From contig DHIM01000230.1 of assembly GCA_002403785.1 (NCBI GenBank), positions 17,256-23,044 of the forward strand: DNA of 5,789 nt, written 5' to 3'. Each line of letters begins with the position of its first letter. The first letter of the stretch is position 1. The position numbers and the translations under genes are program-made. Below are positions 1 to 5,789 of the stretch, in pieces. The DNA comes from Clostridium sp. UBA4746 (GTDB lineage Bacteria; Bacillota; Clostridia; Clostridiales; Clostridiaceae). The notes under the pieces are model-generated. The model saw only the letters and a list, made by a program, of their open reading frames with translations. It did no database searches and had not been told where the DNA came from.

Positions 1-22
1 TTGAGCTATAGGTGCTTTTTTT
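1..22 (+). terminator. possible 3' arm of an upstream terminator
   Basis: The window opens with a short mixed-composition stretch ending in GGTGC, followed immediately by a run of seven T (16-22). This is how the 3' arm and U-tract of an intrinsic terminator look. No good complementary arm lies inside the window, so the 5' arm, if it exists, is before position 1. The assignment rests only on the T run and on its place upstream of a promoter-bearing leader. Confidence 0.22.
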
Positions 23-89
23 ACGTTCTAGTTTTTACCACTATAAGATATCAGCAATGTTATTATAATGTATTTTATCTTATTATTTA

Positions 90-98
90 TGATATAAT
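90..98 (+). promoter_or_regulatory. extended -10 promoter for the M3 peptidase gene
   Basis: TGATATAAT at 90-98 is a perfect TATAAT hexamer (93-98) preceded by the TGn extension (90-92), typical of housekeeping sigma-A promoters that can work with a poor -35. No good TTGACA match lies 16-18 nt upstream, which fits the extended -10 type. Transcription would start near 105, leaving a leader of about 30 nt before the ATG at 138. A second TATAAT at 64-69 lacks the TGn extension and a -35. Confidence 0.5.
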
Positions 99-125
99 AT
101 GTTTAATATATAAAATTTTGTAAGT

Positions 126-130
126 GGAGG
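126..130 (+). promoter_or_regulatory. ribosome binding site for the M3 peptidase
   Basis: GGAGG at 126-130 sits 7 nt before the ATG at 138, an ideal Firmicute spacing. It supports the first Met (138) over the second in-frame Met at 144, which would be 13 nt away. Confidence 0.85.
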
Positions 131-137
131 AATTAGT

Positions 138-1907
138 ATGAATATGAAATGGAGTTTAACTGAGCTTTACACATCCTTTGAAAGCGAAGAATTTAAAGAA
201 GATATGATCTCTTTTGAAAATTCTATAAAACATATAACTGAGTGGACAATGAAAAATTGTAATACTTCTACTAACCCTAAAGAAAAAATCGAAGACTATA
301 TTAAGTTTGAGAATGAATTTAGTGATCTTGTAAATAGACTATATAATTATGCAGAGTTATGCATAAGTGTAGATACAAAAAATATTATAGCTAACAAAAT
401 ATCTGAAAAAATGGCATCACAACTATCCGTGCTTGCTAAACCCTCTACTATTTTTTCAAAATGGCTAAACTCAATAGAAAATTTAGAAGTTCTAATTGAA
501 AGTTCTCCCCTTCTAAATTCGCATAGTTATTATTTAATTGACTTAGCTAGAAATTCAAAATTCTTACTTAGCGACAATGAGGAAGAGCTTATGGCTAAAA
601 TGAAAAATAGTGGTTCTAATGCCTGGTCTAAACTTCAAAACATACTTACATCAACTCTATTAGTTGATATTACTATAAATGGTTGTGTTAAAAAACTTCC
701 ACTATCGATGGTTAGAGGTATGGCCTATGATAAAGATAGTAATATCCGCAAAAGTGCTTATGAAGCAGAACTTAAATCTTATGATATTATTGCTGAATCC
801 TCAGCAGCTGCACTTAATGGTATTAAGGGAGAAGTTATTACGCTAAGTAAAGCTCGTGGATATGAATCTCCGCTCCATAATGCTCTTGAAAATTCAAGAA
901 TGGATAAAGAAACTTTAGATGTTATGCTCCTTGCTATGATGGAAAGCCTTCCTACTTTCGAAAAATATTACAGAAAAAAAGCTGAACTCCTAGGTTATTC
1001 TGAAGGACTTCCTTTTTATGAATTATTTGCACCAATTGGAGACGTAGATATGAACTTTTCCTTCGACGAGGCAAAATCATTTATAGTTAAAAATTTTGCT
1101 ACCTTTAGTGATAAGCTTGCAAAATATGCTGATAATGCTTTTTCTCATAACTGGATTGACGCTGAGCCACGGGTCGGAAAATTAGGTGGCGCATTTTGTG
1201 CAAATCTGCATTGCATTAAAGAAAGCAGAATCCTATCTAACTTCACAGGTAGTTTTAACGATGTTTCAACCCTTGCTCATGAACTAGGTCATGGATATCA
1301 TGGTTTATGTTTATCAAAAGAATCTGCATTAAATAGTGATTATCCTATGCCTATTGCAGAAACTGCGTCAATCTTTTGTGAAACAATAATAAGTAATGCA
1401 GCAATAGCTAATGCAACTAAAGAAGAATCATTGGTTATATTAGAAAATAATATATCTAGCAACGCTCAAGTTATTGTAGATATTTTAAGCCGTTATTTAT
1501 TTGAAACAAAGCTATTTAAACACCGCGAGGATAGTTCGCTCTCTGCGTTCGAATTAAAAGAACTTATGATAGACGCTCAGAAAAAAGCCTATGGAAAAGG
1601 TCTTGATTATAAATTTCTGCATTCATGTATGTGGATCTGTAAACCTCACTATTATGACGCTTCCAGTAATTTTTACAATTTCCCTTATGCCTTTGGTTTA
1701 TTGTTTTCTAAAGGATTGTATGCGAAATATCTAAAAATTGGAGACTCATTTGTAAGTGATTATGATAACTTGCTTTCAGCTACAGGAAAAAACAATTTAG
1801 TTGAAGTGGCAAAAATGATGGATGTAGACATTCATTCTATTGATTTTTGGAGAAGTTCTCTAAATCTTATTATGCAAGATATAGAAAAATTTGTGAATAT
1901 GAAATAA
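138..1907 (+). CDS. pepF: M3-family zinc oligoendopeptidase (PepF-like)
   Basis: This is a cytoplasmic zinc metallopeptidase of family M3, which cleaves short oligopeptides, probably for peptide turnover. The 589-residue product has no signal peptide or membrane segment. The N-terminal half is helical (M3 N-terminal domain, roughly residues 110-180); the catalytic domain covers roughly 190-575. The zinc site is HELGH at 381-385 (ligands His381 and His385, catalytic Glu382), with the third ligand Glu408 in an ETAS motif 23 residues later. The conserved GAFC (351-354) precedes it. The HYY (504-506) and YNFPYAFG (513-520) segments match the substrate-binding C-terminal part of the family. Length and motifs fit the roughly 590-residue pepF/M3 'family 3' group better than classical lactococcal PepF, so the symbol is used loosely. 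It is monocistronic as far as seen: own promoter in front, hairpin directly after the TAA. The exact substrates are unknown. Confidence 0.95.
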   Translation: MNMKWSLTELYTSFESEEFKEDMISFENSIKHITEWTMKNCNTSTNPKEKIEDYIKFENEFSDLVNRLYNYAELCISVDTKNIIANKISEKMASQLSVLAKPSTIFSKWLNSIENLEVLIESSPLLNSHSYYLIDLARNSKFLLSDNEEELMAKMKNSGSNAWSKLQNILTSTLLVDITINGCVKKLPLSMVRGMAYDKDSNIRKSAYEAELKSYDIIAESSAAALNGIKGEVITLSKARGYESPLHNALENSRMDKETLDVMLLAMMESLPTFEKYYRKKAELLGYSEGLPFYELFAPIGDVDMNFSFDEAKSFIVKNFATFSDKLAKYADNAFSHNWIDAEPRVGKLGGAFCANLHCIKESRILSNFTGSFNDVSTLAHELGHGYHGLCLSKESALNSDYPMPIAETASIFCETIISNAAIANATKEESLVILENNISSNAQVIVDILSRYLFETKLFKHREDSSLSAFELKELMIDAQKKAYGKGLDYKFLHSCMWICKPHYYDASSNFYNFPYAFGLLFSKGLYAKYLKIGDSFVSDYDNLLSATGKNNLVEVAKMMDVDIHSIDFWRSSLNLIMQDIEKFVNMK

Positions 1908-1960
1908 TAAAGATAAAGTAGGTAGTATAAACTCAGTTTATATTACCTACTTTATCTTTA
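1908..1960. terminator. bidirectional hairpin terminator between convergent genes
   Basis: The arms 1908-1932 and 1936-1960 form a 25-bp stem around a 3-nt TCA loop. The only non-Watson-Crick position is 1925/1943, which is a G-U wobble in the rightward transcript and an A/C mismatch in the leftward one. The stem base is AAAGATAAAG paired with CTTTATCTTT, so each transcript ends in a U-rich 3' arm; the leftward one continues into TTATTT. The hairpin begins directly after the peptidase stop codon and lies 40 nt beyond the rarA stop codon, so it probably serves both genes. There is no long uninterrupted T-tract. Confidence 0.75.
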
Positions 1961-2000
1961 AGCAACCTTTAAAAAAACTAGATACATGCATTATTTTTCT

Positions 2001-3317
2001 CTACTTTTTTAACTTATTAAGTCTTTCTTTAATTTTTTTCTCATATCCATTGTCTGATACTTGATAATAACTTGTTCCAACTAGTTCATCGGGCAAATAT
2101 TGCTGTCTTACATAATTCCCTTCATATGAATGTGGGTACAAATATCCTACCCCATTGCCTAGTTTTTTTGCACCACTATAGTTTTGGTCCCTTAAATATT
2201 CCGGTATACTTCCTATATTTTTTTCTTCTATATCTTTAAGTGCTTTATTAATAGCCATATAAGAAGCATTACTTTTAGGAGCCGAGGCTATATAAATTGC
2301 GGCCGACGCTAATATAATTCTTGCTTCTGGCATTCCTACAAAATGCACCGCTTGCGCTGCGTTGTTTGCTACAATTAATGCAAGGGGATCTGCATTCCCC
2401 ACATCCTCAGATGCAGCTATTACAATTCTCCTAGCAATAAAATTAGGGTCTTCCCCAGCATATATCATTCTAGCAAGGTAATGCACTGTGGCGTCAGGGT
2501 CAGAACCCCTCATACTTTTAATAAAAGCTGAAATTACATCATAATGTTCATCTCTATTTTTATCATATTGTATATGTTTCTTTTGTAGGCATTCCTGGGC
2601 AACCTCAAGTGTTATATTTATTTTACCATCCTTATCTCTATCCGTAGTAAGTACTGATAATTCCAAGGCATTAAGCGCACGCCTTGCATCTCCATTTGCC
2701 ATACTAGCCAGGTAATTTATAGCCGCATCATCCATCAAAATATTAGTATTTCCAAAACCCACCTCTTTATCTTTAAGTGCCCTTGAAATAATATTTACTA
2801 TATGTTTTTCCTTTAGAGGTTCCAATTTAAATAACATAGACCTAGATATTAATGCATTATTAACTTCAAAATAAGGATTTTCTGTAGTTGCCCCAATTAA
2901 AGTTATTGTACCTTTTTCTACAAAAGGTAATAATGCATCCTGTTGAGCTTTGTTAAATCTATGAATTTCATCTATAAATAATATGGTTTTAGTATTGTAC
3001 ATTCCTAAATTATTCTTAGCCTGAGCTACCACTTCTCGTAATTCCTTAAGCCCATCTGTTACAGCATTTAGCCTAACAAAGTTAGATTTTGTTGAATTGG
3101 CAATAACTTTAGCCAAGCTAGTTTTACCTGTACCTGGTGGACCATAAAGAAGTAAGGACGTTATCTTATCAGCTTTTATAGCTCTCCATAAAAGTTTACC
3201 CTTGCCTAAAATATGCTCTTGACCTATATATTCTTCTAATTTACTAGGTTTTAATCTCTCGGCAAGTGGTGCATCTTTTAGTAAGTTCTTTTGTGCTTGT
3301 AATTCAAACATATCCAT
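2001..3317 (-). CDS. rarA: replication-associated recombination protein A (RarA/MgsA AAA+ ATPase)
   Basis: RarA (MgsA in E. coli, YrvN in B. subtilis, related to eukaryotic WRNIP1/Mgs1) is a clamp-loader-like AAA+ ATPase. It acts at stalled or damaged replication forks and interacts with SSB. The 438-residue product is full length. Visible motifs: N-terminal LAERLKPSKLEEYIGQEH block (18-35); Walker A GPPGTGKT (59-66); Walker B ILFIDEIHRF (112-121); sensor 1 ATTEN (143-147); arginine-finger region ISRS (157-160); sensor 2 GDARRALNALE (209-219). The RarA-specific C-terminal tetramerisation domain follows, including ARMIYAGEDP and ASEDVGNADP (282-311), APKSN (346-350) and YLYPH (392-396). The start at 3317 is favoured because AGGTGAT (3321-3327) is spaced for it; Met at 3311 is the alternative. 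It is the last gene of the leftward block, 59 nt after telA. Function is assigned by family; the link to the tel genes is only positional. Confidence 0.97.
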   Translation of the reverse strand: MDMFELQAQKNLLKDAPLAERLKPSKLEEYIGQEHILGKGKLLWRAIKADKITSLLLYGPPGTGKTSLAKVIANSTKSNFVRLNAVTDGLKELREVVAQAKNNLGMYNTKTILFIDEIHRFNKAQQDALLPFVEKGTITLIGATTENPYFEVNNALISRSMLFKLEPLKEKHIVNIISRALKDKEVGFGNTNILMDDAAINYLASMANGDARRALNALELSVLTTDRDKDGKINITLEVAQECLQKKHIQYDKNRDEHYDVISAFIKSMRGSDPDATVHYLARMIYAGEDPNFIARRIVIAASEDVGNADPLALIVANNAAQAVHFVGMPEARIILASAAIYIASAPKSNASYMAINKALKDIEEKNIGSIPEYLRDQNYSGAKKLGNGVGYLYPHSYEGNYVRQQYLPDELVGTSYYQVSDNGYEKKIKERLNKLKK

Positions 3318-3320
3318 ATA

Positions 3321-3327
3321 ATCACCT
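3321..3327 (-). promoter_or_regulatory. ribosome binding site for rarA
   Basis: AGGTGAT on the minus strand pairs with the 3' part of the anti-Shine-Dalgarno. Aligned to the full GGAGGTGAT consensus, the virtual GGAGG lies about 7 nt from the ATG at 3317, which supports that start over the ATG at 3311. Confidence 0.65.
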
Positions 3328-3347
3328 TTAAATCTTTCATTTTGTTT

Positions 3348-3353
3348 ATTCTA
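3348..3353 (-). promoter_or_regulatory. possible -10 element upstream of rarA
   Basis: TAGAAT on the minus strand (5 of 6 to TATAAT) lies in the 59-nt telA-rarA gap, about 30 nt before the rarA start. No recognisable -35 is found at 16-18 nt, and there is no TGn extension. It could give rarA some independent expression, but read-through from telA is equally likely. Confidence 0.2.
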
Positions 3354-3376
3354 CTTTCTTATATTTCATAAAATTA

Positions 3377-4477
3377 TTATCTTATTGATTTCTGCTTTAA
3401 TTTTTCTGTCATCTCATGTAATTTAATTGTTCCAGCTTCTCTTAATCTCTTATTCTCATCTTCAATATTCTTTGTTTCTTCTATGCCTTGCATAATAGTA
3501 TTCCAAGTTTTCTCAAGAGTTTCAATTTTTACGCTTGTTCCTCCAGCCAGTTTTGCTATGTCCACACTTTGACTTCTTATATTTTCAGCGTTTTTCATTA
3601 ATAATTCATTCGTTGTCCTATCTAGTTCTGATAGAGAATCTGATACTAACTTTTGCTTTTTTAAAGCAATAGCTTGAATTATTCCGTTCTTAAATACGGG
3701 TATAGTTATTATAAAAGCAGAATGCACTTTAGATATCAACTTGTAATTTCCCCTTTGTATCATCTTAATTTGAGGGGCAGTTTGTAGTGATACCATCTTA
3801 GCCATTTCCAAATCATAAATTCTCTGTTTTAGCATTTCAACAGTTTCTTTGGCATTCTCATAATTTATAATATTTATTTGTTCTCCATTCGCTGCGAGTG
3901 TCTCAAGTTTAGGAATATCTTGACTCTCATATTTTTGAGCAACCATATTGCCTGCAGCAATGTATTTTTCTAATTCTCCATAATACTCAAAATTTTGATT
4001 ATACAGATTTTCAAGCAGTAAATTAGATTTATTTATTTCTGCTTTATAAACACTAAGCTGAGTATATATTTTATCAATTTCTCCTCCAATTGTTTTATAT
4101 TTTCCAAGCATTTTGTCAATTGCTTGGCTTGGCTTATTAAACAATTTTGCAAAGAAACCAGTTTTCTCTTCTTCAAAATCTTGCTTATCAAATTTTTTCA
4201 TTATACTTGTAAGTTCTTTAATCATAACACCCGAATTTTCAATGCTATTTGTTTTAATAGAATTTAATATTTGATCTGCGAATTTAGATATTTGTGCCGC
4301 TGGTTCATTGCCAAATTCTAATACTGCATTAGCATCTTTAATATTTATGTTAGCTGCAATTTGAACTACTTGTGGTGAAGATTTAAGCTGCTCATTTATA
4401 CTTAAGGCCCTTTGCTCTATATTTTTATCTTCAATATTTTCGTCTTCAATTTTTAGTACTTGATTATTTTTTTCCAT
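3377..4477 (-). CDS. telA: TelA/KlaA/YceH-family toxic anion resistance protein
   Basis: This 366-residue member of the TelA family (PF05816) is related to plasmid RK2 KlaA/TelA, B. subtilis YceH and Listeria TelA. The family is linked to resistance to tellurite and to cell-envelope antimicrobials; its biochemical activity is not known. The protein is almost wholly helical, with no signal peptide or transmembrane segment. Family landmarks, numbered from the ATG at 4477, are FGNEPAAQISKFADQIL (55-71), the YIAAG motif (172-176), the highly conserved core SLQTAPQIKMIQ (230-241) followed by an IPVFKNG segment (259-265), and a charged coiled-coil-like C terminus. The N-terminal 30 residues are acidic and low-complexity. 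A GFFAKLF segment lies at 107-113. ATG 4477 is chosen over GTG 4486 because the GTG shares a base with the Shine-Dalgarno. Two tandem TAA codons end the gene. It follows yceG by 75 nt, the same order as B. subtilis yceG-yceH. Confidence 0.93.
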   Translation of the reverse strand: MEKNNQVLKIEDENIEDKNIEQRALSINEQLKSSPQVVQIAANINIKDANAVLEFGNEPAAQISKFADQILNSIKTNSIENSGVMIKELTSIMKKFDKQDFEEEKTGFFAKLFNKPSQAIDKMLGKYKTIGGEIDKIYTQLSVYKAEINKSNLLLENLYNQNFEYYGELEKYIAAGNMVAQKYESQDIPKLETLAANGEQINIINYENAKETVEMLKQRIYDLEMAKMVSLQTAPQIKMIQRGNYKLISKVHSAFIITIPVFKNGIIQAIALKKQKLVSDSLSELDRTTNELLMKNAENIRSQSVDIAKLAGGTSVKIETLEKTWNTIMQGIEETKNIEDENKRLREAGTIKLHEMTEKLKQKSIR

Positions 4478-4485
4478 GTTCCTCA

Positions 4486-4492
4486 CTCCTCT
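4486..4492 (-). promoter_or_regulatory. ribosome binding site that sets the telA start
   Basis: AGAGGAG on the minus strand (4492 down to 4486) lies 8 nt before the ATG at 4477. The first base of the in-frame GTG (4486-4484) is the last G of this element, so a ribosome bound here cannot start at that GTG. Confidence 0.8.
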
Positions 4493-4552
4493 TAACTATT
4501 TTTGTGATTTATTTTGATACTCTTGCAATATCATAAAAAAGTATCTTACCTG

Positions 4553-5789
4553 TTAATTTCCAAATAAGCTTTCAAAAAAACCTTTTTTCTTCGCCACATA
4601 TTTTTTAAAATGCAATTTAAAACTGACATCTTCTAATCTATGAATGTCATATTGCTCTGGATCTATAAAATTTTCTATATCGTTATATCCTGAAGGATTA
4701 TAGATAATTATATCTATTCCCATAGAATTCATAAAGGCAAGCATTATACAATCCTCAAAAGATAAGTTACCATTTTCTTCATTATTATAAACTACAATTT
4801 TAGGAACTTCTTCCGGGTAATCATATGATTGCAGTAATTCAAGCAAAGTTGTATCTAAATTTATTAGCACTGAGAATATATCAACTTGTAAATCCCTTAA
4901 ATCTTCATGTTCAACATTTATTATTATAGGATTAAGGCATAAGTCTTTAATTTTCTCTGCCATTGTTTTTTGAAGTCCAGACCTGAGCTCTTTGTATTTC
5001 CACCAAGATGAGTTAATCATTTCCTCACCATTGAATTGTGCGAAAACATTACTTGGATATATATGATCAAATTTTCCATATTCCAAATGTACAACATTCA
5101 TTATAGGTAGTTCATTGTAAAATTTAGTAAATTTTTGAGTCACTACGTCATTAATTTCTTTAAAATAAAAATCTATGTCATCATGTGTACCACAAATTTT
5201 AGAGAACATGTTTGGTATAACTACAGTTGAATCTTTAACCTTAAATCCTTCCCTTATATATGCTTTTTGCTTTATCCATATATATATTTCTTCATAGGTT
5301 GTATTAAGGGTTACTGCCTCCACATTATAATCTGCGAATTGCCAAGGTCTATAAAATCCTGAATCATTTGTAAATAATGTCTTATTAAGCTCTTCCTTAG
5401 CACTATATGCAGTAGTCTTGATTCTATCCTCTATATTAGTAGGAAAAGACTTTATCTCATTGTTACAATTATAAACAATTTCCTTAGAAAAAGCATTAAA
5501 TTTATCAATTTCATAAAAACAGCCAGCATTTTTGGGATTGAAATATAAAATATCACAACCCAAGGTTGATAATAATATTAAATAAAAAACTTCTGCTCTT
5601 GAAATTTCTCCATAAAAAATTATTTTAGGATTAATCTTCATATAATCAAAAGGTTCGAATAATTCTTTGGAATAAATATTTATCCAATGAATTATATAAT
5701 TAATAATAAGTTTGATATTATTATTATCAATTGTTTCATTACTCTTAATATAATATTCTATTAGTCCTTTTAAATTGTTTTTAATTTGC
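4553..5789 (-). CDS. yceG: YceG-like protein of the Ter/Tel stress locus, 5' end cut off
   Basis: This gene encodes a homologue of B. subtilis YceG (Pfam YceG_bac, 'putative component of biosynthetic module'), unrelated to E. coli YceG/MltG. The family sits with TelA, TerD and TerC genes; its reaction is unknown. 411 residues are visible and no stop interrupts the frame to the window edge; B. subtilis YceG is about 540 residues, so roughly the first quarter is missing. The ATG at 5641 is internal: the codons before it (5642-5788) encode family-like sequence (IIHWINIYSKELFEPFDY). Visible landmarks, counting from the codon at 5788-5786, are repeat copy 1 (42-85), YRPWQF (146-151), IPNMFSKICG (191-200), repeat copy 2 (317-365) and a C-terminal KKKGFFESLFGN (400-411). 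No signal peptide can be judged; no membrane helix is evident. It is first in the visible leftward block and is probably co-transcribed with telA. Family confidence is high, function unassigned. Confidence 0.9.
   Translation of the reverse strand, partial: QIKNNLKGLIEYYIKSNETIDNNNIKLIINYIIHWINIYSKELFEPFDYMKINPKIIFYGEISRAEVFYLILLSTLGCDILYFNPKNAGCFYEIDKFNAFSKEIVYNCNNEIKSFPTNIEDRIKTTAYSAKEELNKTLFTNDSGFYRPWQFADYNVEAVTLNTTYEEIYIWIKQKAYIREGFKVKDSTVVIPNMFSKICGTHDDIDFYFKEINDVVTQKFTKFYNELPIMNVVHLEYGKFDHIYPSNVFAQFNGEEMINSSWWKYKELRSGLQKTMAEKIKDLCLNPIIINVEHEDLRDLQVDIFSVLINLDTTLLELLQSYDYPEEVPKIVVYNNEENGNLSFEDCIMLAFMNSMGIDIIIYNPSGYNDIENFIDPEQYDIHRLEDVSFKLHFKKYVAKKKGFFESLFGN
4694..4840 (-). repeat. YceG internal repeat, copy 2 (protein level)
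   Basis: Residues 317-365 of the visible YceG fragment read ELLQSYDY, then four residues, PKIVVYN, an acidic turn, a helix, MGID and IIIYNP. It shares E-L, DY, PKI, Y, G-x-D-I and NP with copy 1, with about five extra residues in the middle. The DNA itself is not obviously repeated, so this would be an old duplication. Confidence 0.6.
5534..5665 (-). repeat. YceG internal repeat, copy 1 (protein level)
   Basis: Residues 42-85 of the visible YceG fragment read ELFEPFDY, then four residues, PKIIFYG, a hydrophobic helix, LGCD and ILYFNP. This aligns with 4694-4840 without gaps over the first 18 residues. The pattern (beta strand, helix, G-x-D, beta strand, NP) looks like a Rossmann-type alpha/beta unit; the fold is inferred. 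Confidence 0.6.

Noticed and set aside
64..69. Second TATAAT upstream of the peptidase
   Set aside because: There is no TGn extension and no -35 at 16-18 nt. The TTTACC at 34-39 is 24 nt away, too far. In such AT-rich DNA an isolated TATAAT is expected by chance.
4394..4477. Acidic repeat-like IEDENIED segment at the TelA N terminus as a protein repeat
   Set aside because: It is two short low-complexity units in an AT-rich coding region, probably a disordered extension, with no further copies in tandem.
4516..4545. Inverted repeat GATACT...AGTATC in the yceG-telA gap
   Set aside because: There are only 6 bp in each arm, with an 18-nt loop, and the nearby A/T run is inside the loop rather than after the stem. 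It is too weak for a terminator and has no match elsewhere in the window to suggest an operator.
5639..5641. ATG as the YceG start codon
   Set aside because: The frame is open upstream to the edge with family-like sequence, and no ribosome binding site precedes this ATG.
1..5789. Search for a wholly new system, mobile element, CRISPR array or RNA gene
   Set aside because: All long open frames belong to recognised families, intergenic gaps are all under 140 nt, and no direct-repeat array, tRNA-like cloverleaf or transposase remnant is visible. The only poorly understood part is the yceG-telA pair, whose families are already named.

Overview
The window is AT-rich (roughly 30% GC by eye) and has strong AGGAGG-type ribosome binding sites. 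Together with the protein families present, this points to a low-GC Firmicute, most likely a Clostridium-like anaerobe. This is inferred from composition and family resemblance; there is no rRNA or species marker here. All four genes use TGG for Trp and show no frameshifts. I see no mobile element, tRNA, CRISPR array or pseudogene.

Layout: a short AT-rich leader (1-137) carries an extended -10 promoter. It drives a rightward M3-family zinc oligoendopeptidase (138-1907, PepF-like). Directly after its stop codon comes a 53-nt, near-perfect hairpin (1908-1960), which probably terminates transcription from both sides. The rest of the window reads leftward as one block. In order of transcription it is a YceG-like protein (5789-4553, cut by the window edge at its 5' end), a TelA/KlaA/YceH-family protein (4477-3377) and the AAA+ replication-recombination factor RarA/MgsA (3317-2001). 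The gaps of 75 and 59 nt contain no convincing terminator, so the three may be co-transcribed, although a weak promoter in front of rarA cannot be excluded.

The yceG-telA pair is the recognisable core of the Firmicute yceC-H (TerD/TerC/YceG/TelA) stress locus, linked to tellurite and cell-envelope stress, whose biochemistry is still largely unknown. The usual partners (TerD-like proteins, a TerC-like membrane protein) would lie beyond position 5789 if present. RarA, which acts at stalled replication forks, sits downstream of this pair. The peptidase faces the other way and looks functionally unrelated.

The most interesting points are in YceG. The reading frame stays open to the window edge, so the ATG at 5641 is not the real start. 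The newly included codons complete the first copy of an internal repeat: an ELxxx[FY]DYxxxxPKI[IV]xY block followed by G-x-D and NP, which recurs near the C terminus. YceG therefore looks like a two-copy protein. YceG also ends in a basic-aromatic GFFxxLF tail that resembles a GFFxxLF segment in TelA.
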